Assembly (NCBI RefSeq): GCF_009707365.1
Contig: NZ_CP046122.1
Span: 2,108,001 to 2,172,000, forward strand
DNA length: 64,000 nucleotides
Direction: 5' to 3'
DNA from: Microlunatus sp. Gsoil 973
GTDB lineage: Bacteria; Actinomycetota; Actinomycetes; Propionibacteriales; Propionibacteriaceae
The position numbers were made by a program, and so were the translations under genes. This document shows, piece by piece, positions 59,596 through 64,000 of this stretch. Numbering within the stretch: position 1 is the first letter of the stretch; the number at the start of each line of letters is the position of its first letter. The notes beneath the pieces were generated by a model. It saw nothing but the letters and a program-made list of their open reading frames with translations. It was not told the DNA's origin and did no database searches.

Positions 59596-59691
59596 TTGGT
59601 TCCAACTCCTGAAATTCGTTCGGTTGAGGGTGTTGCGTCGGCACCGGAATCGTACGACCCGGCGTCGGCTGATCCGGCCACGGTGGTCGGA

Positions 59692-60252
59692 TCAGGAGAT
59701 CGCGCGGATGGCCTTGTTCCGGTCGCCGCCACGATCGCCGGAGCGGTCCGCCCTGGGCGTGCGATCGGTGATCGACCGACTGCCGCGGCCCAGGGCCACC
59801 AGCCCGGACTGCACCAGCTCACGGATGCCGTACGGTTCCAGCATCGCGAGCAGGGAGTTGAGTTTGTCCGGGTTCCCGGTCGCCTGGATGGCGATGGTGT
59901 CTGCGGTGACGTCGACCGACTTCGCCTTGAAGAGCTGGACGATCTCCAGCACCTGGCCGCGGGTCTGCTGGTCGGCGCGCACCTTGACCAGGATCAGTTC
60001 GGAGCGGATCGAGTCCGGGTCGAGCTCGACGATCTTGAGGACCTCGACCAGCTTGTTCAGCTGTTTGGTCAGCTGCTCCAGCACCGCGTCGTCGACGTCG
60101 GTGGCAATGGTGATCCGTGAGGTGTCCGGGTGTTCGGTCGGCCCGACGGCGAGCGAGTCGATGTTAAAGCCCCGCCGGGAGAACAGTCCGGCCACCCGGG
60201 CGAGCACACCGGGTTTGTTCTCGACGAGAACCGACAGCGTGCGACTGGTCAC
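59692..60252 (-). CDS. ilvN: Acetolactate synthase small (regulatory) subunit
   Basis: 186 residues: an N-terminal ACT domain [36 protein letters not shown], the linker, and a C-terminal domain [19 protein letters not shown] Ser/Arg-rich end ([16 protein letters not shown]) extends it. It binds valine and controls IlvB. Its ATG 60252 overlaps the ilvB stop by four bases. Confidence 0.95.
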   Translation of the reverse strand: MTSRTLSVLVENKPGVLARVAGLFSRRGFNIDSLAVGPTEHPDTSRITIATDVDDAVLEQLTKQLNKLVEVLKIVELDPDSIRSELILVKVRADQQTRGQVLEIVQLFKAKSVDVTADTIAIQATGNPDKLNSLLAMLEPYGIRELVQSGLVALGRGSRSITDRTPRADRSGDRGGDRNKAIRAIS

Positions 60253-62030
60253 AGCTCGTCCCCTTCCCAGTTCGGAGCAAGATCACGAGCGATCTTGATC
60301 GCGTCGTTGCTGGTGCCGGCAGCGACCATCGGCCAGACCATCGCATCCTTGTGCACCACGAATTCCACAACCACCGGCGCGTCGTTGATCGAGAGCGCCT
60401 TGTCGATCACCGAGTCGACCTCGTCCGGCGTCTCGGCCCGCAGCCCGACACAACCCATCGCCTCGGCCAGCTTCTGGAAGTCCGGAATCCGGTTGGTCTT
60501 CAGATCGGTGTTGGAATAGCGGCCCTGATAGAAGAGGGTCTGCCATTGCCGGACCATGCCGAGGCTCTGGTTGTTGATCACCGCGATCTTGACCGGGATG
60601 CCTTCCAAAGCACAGGTGACCAGCTCCTGGTTGGTCATCTGGAAGCAGCCGTCACCGTCAATACACCAGACGGTGGCGTCGGGCTTCCCGACCTTGGCAC
60701 CCATCGCGGCGGGCACGCCGTAACCCATCGTGCCCAGGCCCCCGGAGTTCAGCCAGTGCCCTGACCGTTCGAAGGGTAGGAAGTGTGCCGACCACATCTG
60801 GTGCTGGCCGACACCGGTGACGTAGTACGCGTCCGGACCGGTCAGCTCACCGATCCGCTGGATCACGTGTTGTGGGGACAGGGTCCCGTCCGCCGGCTCG
60901 TCGTAGCCGGTCGGGTAGCGGGCGGCGAGGTCGTCCAGGTAGGCCTTCCACGGACCGAAGTCCGGGAGCGGGCGGTCGGCCTGCAGCACCGTGGTCAGCT
61001 CGGTGATCACCTCGGTGCAGTCACCGACGATCGGCACGTCGGCCTGCCGGTTCTTGCTGATCTCCGCCGGGTCGATGTCGGCATGGATGACCTTGGCACC
61101 CGGAGCGAACGAGGCGAGGTCGCCGGTCACCCGGTCGTCGAACCGGGCGCCGAGGGAGATCAACAGGTCGCTTCGCTGCAATGCGCCCACGGCGGCGACC
61201 GCGCCGTGCATGCCGGGCATGCCGTAGTTGAGCGGGTGGCTGTCCGGCAGGGCGCCACGAGCCATCAGCGTGGTGACCACCGGGATGCCGGTCAGGTCGA
61301 CCAGTCGGCGAAGCACCTCCGACGCACCGGACTTGACCACGCCGCCGCCGACGTACAGCACCGGATGCTGGGCGGCATTGATCAACTTTGCCGCCTCCCG
61401 GATCTGCTTGTTGTGCGGTTTGGTGACCGGACGGTAGCCCGGGAGGTCCAGCCGCTTGGGCCAGCGGAAGGGTGCTGTGCCCTGCAACGCGTCCTTGGTG
61501 ATGTCGACCAGCACCGGACCGGGCCGACCGGTCGCCGCGATGTGGAACGCCGCGGCGATGGCGTGCGGGATGTCCTCGGCCTTCTTCACCAGGAAGCTGT
61601 GCTTGGTGATCGGCAGGGTGATGCCGGTGATGTCGGCTTCCTGGAAGGCGTCGGTGCCGATCGAGCCGGAACCGACCTGGCCGGTGATGGCGACGATCGG
61701 GACCGAGTCCATGTGCGCATCGGCGATCGCGGTGACCAGATTGGTCGCACCGGGGCCGGAGGTGGCCATGCAGACGCCCACCTTGCCGGTGACCATCGCA
61801 TAGCCCTCGGCGGCATGTCCTGCGCCCTGCTCGTGGCGGACCAGGATGTGCCGTACGGCCTCGGAGTCGTAGAGCGGGTCGTAGGCGGGGAGGATCGCTC
61901 CCCCGGGGATCCCGAATACGACGTCGGCCCCGACACGTTCCAGCGACCGGACCAACGCCTGCGCTCCGGTCAGGGCCGCTCCCGCAGTCGCGGGGTCGGC
62001 CGAGCTGTTCTCGGACCGCTCCTCAGCCAT
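60249..62030 (-). CDS. ilvB: Acetolactate synthase large (catalytic) subunit
   Basis: 593 residues from ATG 62030, with GGAG just upstream. N-terminal [19 protein letters not shown] and [21 protein letters not shown] (catalytic Glu), the central domain, and the ThDP-binding block [29 protein letters not shown] are canonical. It makes acetolactate or acetohydroxybutyrate. It heads ilvBNC and is preceded by a leader peptide and terminator. The open frame extending upstream to 62090 passes through the terminator. Confidence 0.95.
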   Translation of the reverse strand: MAEERSENSSADPATAGAALTGAQALVRSLERVGADVVFGIPGGAILPAYDPLYDSEAVRHILVRHEQGAGHAAEGYAMVTGKVGVCMATSGPGATNLVTAIADAHMDSVPIVAITGQVGSGSIGTDAFQEADITGITLPITKHSFLVKKAEDIPHAIAAAFHIAATGRPGPVLVDITKDALQGTAPFRWPKRLDLPGYRPVTKPHNKQIREAAKLINAAQHPVLYVGGGVVKSGASEVLRRLVDLTGIPVVTTLMARGALPDSHPLNYGMPGMHGAVAAVGALQRSDLLISLGARFDDRVTGDLASFAPGAKVIHADIDPAEISKNRQADVPIVGDCTEVITELTTVLQADRPLPDFGPWKAYLDDLAARYPTGYDEPADGTLSPQHVIQRIGELTGPDAYYVTGVGQHQMWSAHFLPFERSGHWLNSGGLGTMGYGVPAAMGAKVGKPDATVWCIDGDGCFQMTNQELVTCALEGIPVKIAVINNQSLGMVRQWQTLFYQGRYSNTDLKTNRIPDFQKLAEAMGCVGLRAETPDEVDSVIDKALSINDAPVVVEFVVHKDAMVWPMVAAGTSNDAIKIARDLAPNWEGDEL

Positions 62031-62084
62031 GTCCAAACTCCTGCCTCGGTGGATGTGCCACGTTTTCGGTACACAGCTCCGTAC

Positions 62085-62120
62085 AAACAAAAACCCCCGC
62101 CGCCGTTAGGCAGACGAGGG
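62085..62120 (-). terminator. Attenuator terminator in the ilvB leader
   Basis: On the minus strand CCCTCGTC pairs with GGCGGGGG (8 bp with G-T pairs) over an 11-base loop, followed by TTTTTGTTTG. It lies 24 bases after the leader stop and 55 bases before the ilvB start. AGCGCG near 62155 and CGCGCT near 62125 form a competing hairpin across the leader stop. Confidence 0.8.
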
Positions 62121-62143
62121 AGCGCGTCGGTGTGGAGCCTTGC

Positions 62144-62191
62144 TCAGCCGGCGCGCTTTCTGAGTACGAGAATCGTGGATGCATTACGCAC
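62144..62191 (-). CDS. ilvB leader peptide with Ile-Leu-Val-Leu codons
   Basis: A 15-codon reading frame (MRNASTILVLRKRAG, starting with GTG 62191, TGA at 62144-62146) with consecutive ATT CTC GTA CTC codons. Together with the terminator it has the layout of a branched-chain amino acid attenuator, as known ahead of ilvB in corynebacteria and streptomycetes. TAGGTC directly in front of the start suggests a near-leaderless transcript; TTGACA farther upstream is spaced too widely to be its obvious -35 box. Confidence 0.8.
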   Translation of the reverse strand: MRNASTILVLRKRAG

Positions 62192-62448
62192 GGACCTAGC
62201 GTGCGCCCAACTACCTGGCGATGTCAACTTCTGATACCACCCGTCTTGCTATCTGGTCGCCCGGCAACCGGTCCTCGGCGCGGCCGACTTGCTCGACGTG
62301 GCCAGGGTACGGATGGGGACACGCCGGAGCCATCGGTCTTGACGAGCGAGGCGGCCCGCGGATAGACCTGAAGCCTGCCTAGACGTGACGACAGGGATCA
62401 ACTGGCCAACGACGTGATCGCCGGCGAAGACGACGAAGCGGAGGATCC

Positions 62449-63526
62449 ATGCACCGACGCGGTTCCGGCCGAGGACGGTTCAGGAGATCGTTGCTGTGCC
62501 TGTTCCTGGGATTGTGCTGCGTACTGACCGCCTGCGGGGGTCCTGATCCGCGTCCCGGCGTGTCGCTGATCCTCAAGACCCAGACCAATCCCTACTTCGT
62601 CGCCATGAAGCAGGCAGCGCAGGCCGAGGCGGCGCGTCAGGGGGATCCGACTGTCGGTGGCCGCCGGAACCCAGGACGGCGACACCCAGAACCAGATCAA
62701 CGAGATCTACACCGCGATGGCCCGTGGGGACAAGGGCATCCTGGTGACGAGCAACGGCAATGCGATCAACGCAGCGCTCCGCCAGGCGCAGGAGTCGGGG
62801 CTGTATGTCAGTGCGCTGGACACGCCCCTGACTCCCGTCGACACCGCCGACAACACCTTCGCCACCGACAACCACCAGGCCGGCCTGTTGATCGGTAAGT
62901 ACGCCGCCGCCCGGCTCAACGGTCAGAAGGCGACGATCGCCATGCTCGACCTGTACAACGACCAGGTGGTCGAGGTGGACACCGCCCGTGATCACGGATT
63001 CCTCGACGGCATGGGCATCCCGAACGATCCCCGGGCGATCAACGGACTGGAACCCAAGTCCGGCCACTACAAGGGCGGCAAGGGCGGCGACTACCGGATC
63101 GTCTGCCATCGACCGACCCAGGGAGCGATCGACGGCGGCCGGCAGGCCATGGAGCAGTGTCTGTCGGCCAATCCGAACATCAACGTCGTCTATGCGATGA
63201 ACGAACCGGCCGGCGAGGGCGCCTATGCCGCACTGCGGGCGGCCGGCAAGGCGGACAAGGTGTTGTTGGTGGTGATCGACGGCAGCTGCGACGGGATCGA
63301 GATGGTGCGCAGCGGTGAGTTCGACGCCGACGCCGTGCAATACCCCGGCAAGATGGCACGGCTCGGTGTCGATGCCGTCGCGAAGATTGCCCGCGGTGGC
63401 GCGCCGCCGCCGAAGAGCAAGGGGAAGGACTTCTACGACACCGGCACTGCCCTTGCCACGGCACATCCGGTGGACGGTGTGGACAGCCAGACACCGGATG
63501 AGGCTGCGAAGAAGTGTTGGGGCTGA
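62449..63526 (+). CDS. Sugar ABC transporter substrate-binding lipoprotein, frameshifted
   Basis: About 358 residues after removing one G from the five-G run at 62640-62644. The signal region RRSLLCLFLGLCCVLTACGG ends in the lipobox LTAC (Cys near residue 29). SLILKTQTNPYFVAMKQAAQ, GDTQNQINEIYTAMARGDKGILVTSNGNAINA and VYAMNEPAGEGAYAAL are typical of the ribose/xylose-type binding proteins. It begins with a GGAGGATCC ribosome-binding site and is followed by a permease gene 72 bases later. The ligand is unknown. Confidence 0.85.
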
Positions 63527-63598
63527 CGACCGGCCCGCAGAGCAGAGCCATTCACAGCTGACGCGTTCTGAGGACGTGCGGCGGCGGAGAGGAAGCCG

Positions 63599-64000
63599 AT
63601 GACCACCCAGGTAGAGAATCCGGCCAGCGTGGAGGATCTGCTGAGCCGGAGGCGCAGCCCGCTGGAACGCATCCAGCATCTGCTGCACGGCAGTCCGGCG
63701 CTGAGCCCGTTGATCGTGTTGATCGTCGCGATCATCGTCTTCGGCATCGTTTCCGAGGGCTTCCTGCGGCCCCAGGCACTGTCCCTGCTGGTGCAGCAGA
63801 TGGCAGTCGTCGGCGCGCTGGCCGCGGGCCAGACCTTGATCATCCTGACCGCCGGTGTCGATCTTTCCATCGGCATGGCGATGGTGCTCGCCTCGCTGGT
63901 GATGGCCAAACTCAGCTTCGACGGGGTGCCGGGCGTGATCGCGTTGTTGATCGGCTTCGCGGTCGCGGTCGCCACCGGCCTGTTGAACGGGTTCCTGGTG
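63599..64000 (+). CDS. Sugar ABC transporter permease, N-terminal part (cut by window edge)
   Basis: 134 residues are visible. Three to four hydrophobic segments (LSPLIVLIVAIIVFGIVSEGFL, MAVVGALAAGQTLIILTAGVDLSIGMAMVLASLV, GVIALLIGFAVAVATGLLNGFLV) with LTAGVDLSIG are the RbsC-type family signature. GGAAG lies before ATG 63599. It is the partner of the preceding binding protein. Confidence 0.88.
   Translation, partial: MTTQVENPASVEDLLSRRRSPLERIQHLLHGSPALSPLIVLIVAIIVFGIVSEGFLRPQALSLLVQQMAVVGALAAGQTLIILTAGVDLSIGMAMVLASLVMAKLSFDGVPGVIALLIGFAVAVATGLLNGFLV

Noticed and set aside
59669-59695. CTGATCCG/CGGATCAG inverted repeat at the ilvN stop, as an ilvC attenuator
   Set aside because: No leader peptide, no T-tract, and it overlaps the ilvN stop; may be chance.
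60783-62234. Rightward 483-codon frame antisense to ilvB
   Set aside because: ilvB is intact on the other strand; the frame crosses the attenuator.

Overview
The window is very GC-rich, densely coded DNA from an actinomycete chromosome. Evidence is the frequent GTG and TTG starts, ClgR, a DUF3046 protein, an HU protein with a long Ala/Lys/Pro-rich tail, an actinobacterial-type ftsK-rimO-pgsA-cinA-clgR series, and a thiL/ddl/gpsA/cofC/hup/leuDC/IclR/gltX/leuB/ilvBNC layout that, from memory, resembles the Mycobacterium tuberculosis thiL-ilvB region. A Propionibacteriales (Microlunatus-like) origin is my guess from overall feel; I could not test it. I see no CRISPR array, rRNA, phage or complete insertion sequence.

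Layout. (1) 1-6.4 kb: a catabolic island. A leftward set (EutA-like racemase-fold protein, DoeA-like ectoine hydrolase, an aminotransferase cut by the window edge) diverges from a rightward set (2-hydroxyacid dehydrogenase, amidase, DUF3830 protein, LacI regulator). (2) 6.6-18.3 kb: bleomycin-hydrolase-type peptidase, DJ-1/PfpI proteins, DUF3046, a predicted kinase, Lhr helicase, universal stress protein, hydrolase, TetR, an MFS pseudogene and clgR. (3) 18.4-26.3 kb: cinA, pgsA, rimO, small proteins, a kinase-like protein, a nucleotidyltransferase and ftsK. (4) 26.4-30.9 kb: cobU, cobS and cobT for late cobalamin assembly, and an ECF sigma factor with two DGPF/YCII proteins. (5) 31-47 kb: thiL, ddl, gpsA-plsC, cofC, hup, leuCD with its divergent IclR regulator, tRNA-Gln, gltX and deoA. 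(6) 47-64 kb: acetyltransferases, cimA, ilvE, leuB, an AraC/PhyH island containing decayed gene fragments, ilvBNC, and the start of a sugar ABC transporter.

Branched-chain amino acid synthesis dominates the right half: ilvB, ilvN, ilvC, ilvE, leuC, leuD, leuB and cimA (isoleucine from pyruvate via citramalate). Two of these units carry what look like classical translation-coupled attenuators. The ilvB leader peptide has Ile-Leu-Val-Leu codons and the cimA leader peptide has three consecutive Ile codons. Each is followed by a rho-independent terminator, so supply of Ile/Leu/Val tRNA probably sets expression.

Two cautions. At least nine coding regions or junctions are broken by one-base indels, nearly all in short G/C runs. 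Because gltX is among them, I read most as sequence errors rather than biology. In contrast, 56.3-56.85 kb is real-looking gene debris, and the dioxygenase gene beside it appears to have lost its own stop codon. Three copies of a roughly 43-base hairpin-bearing repeat (near 7.96, 21.07 and 42.44 kb) are the most novel non-coding signal.
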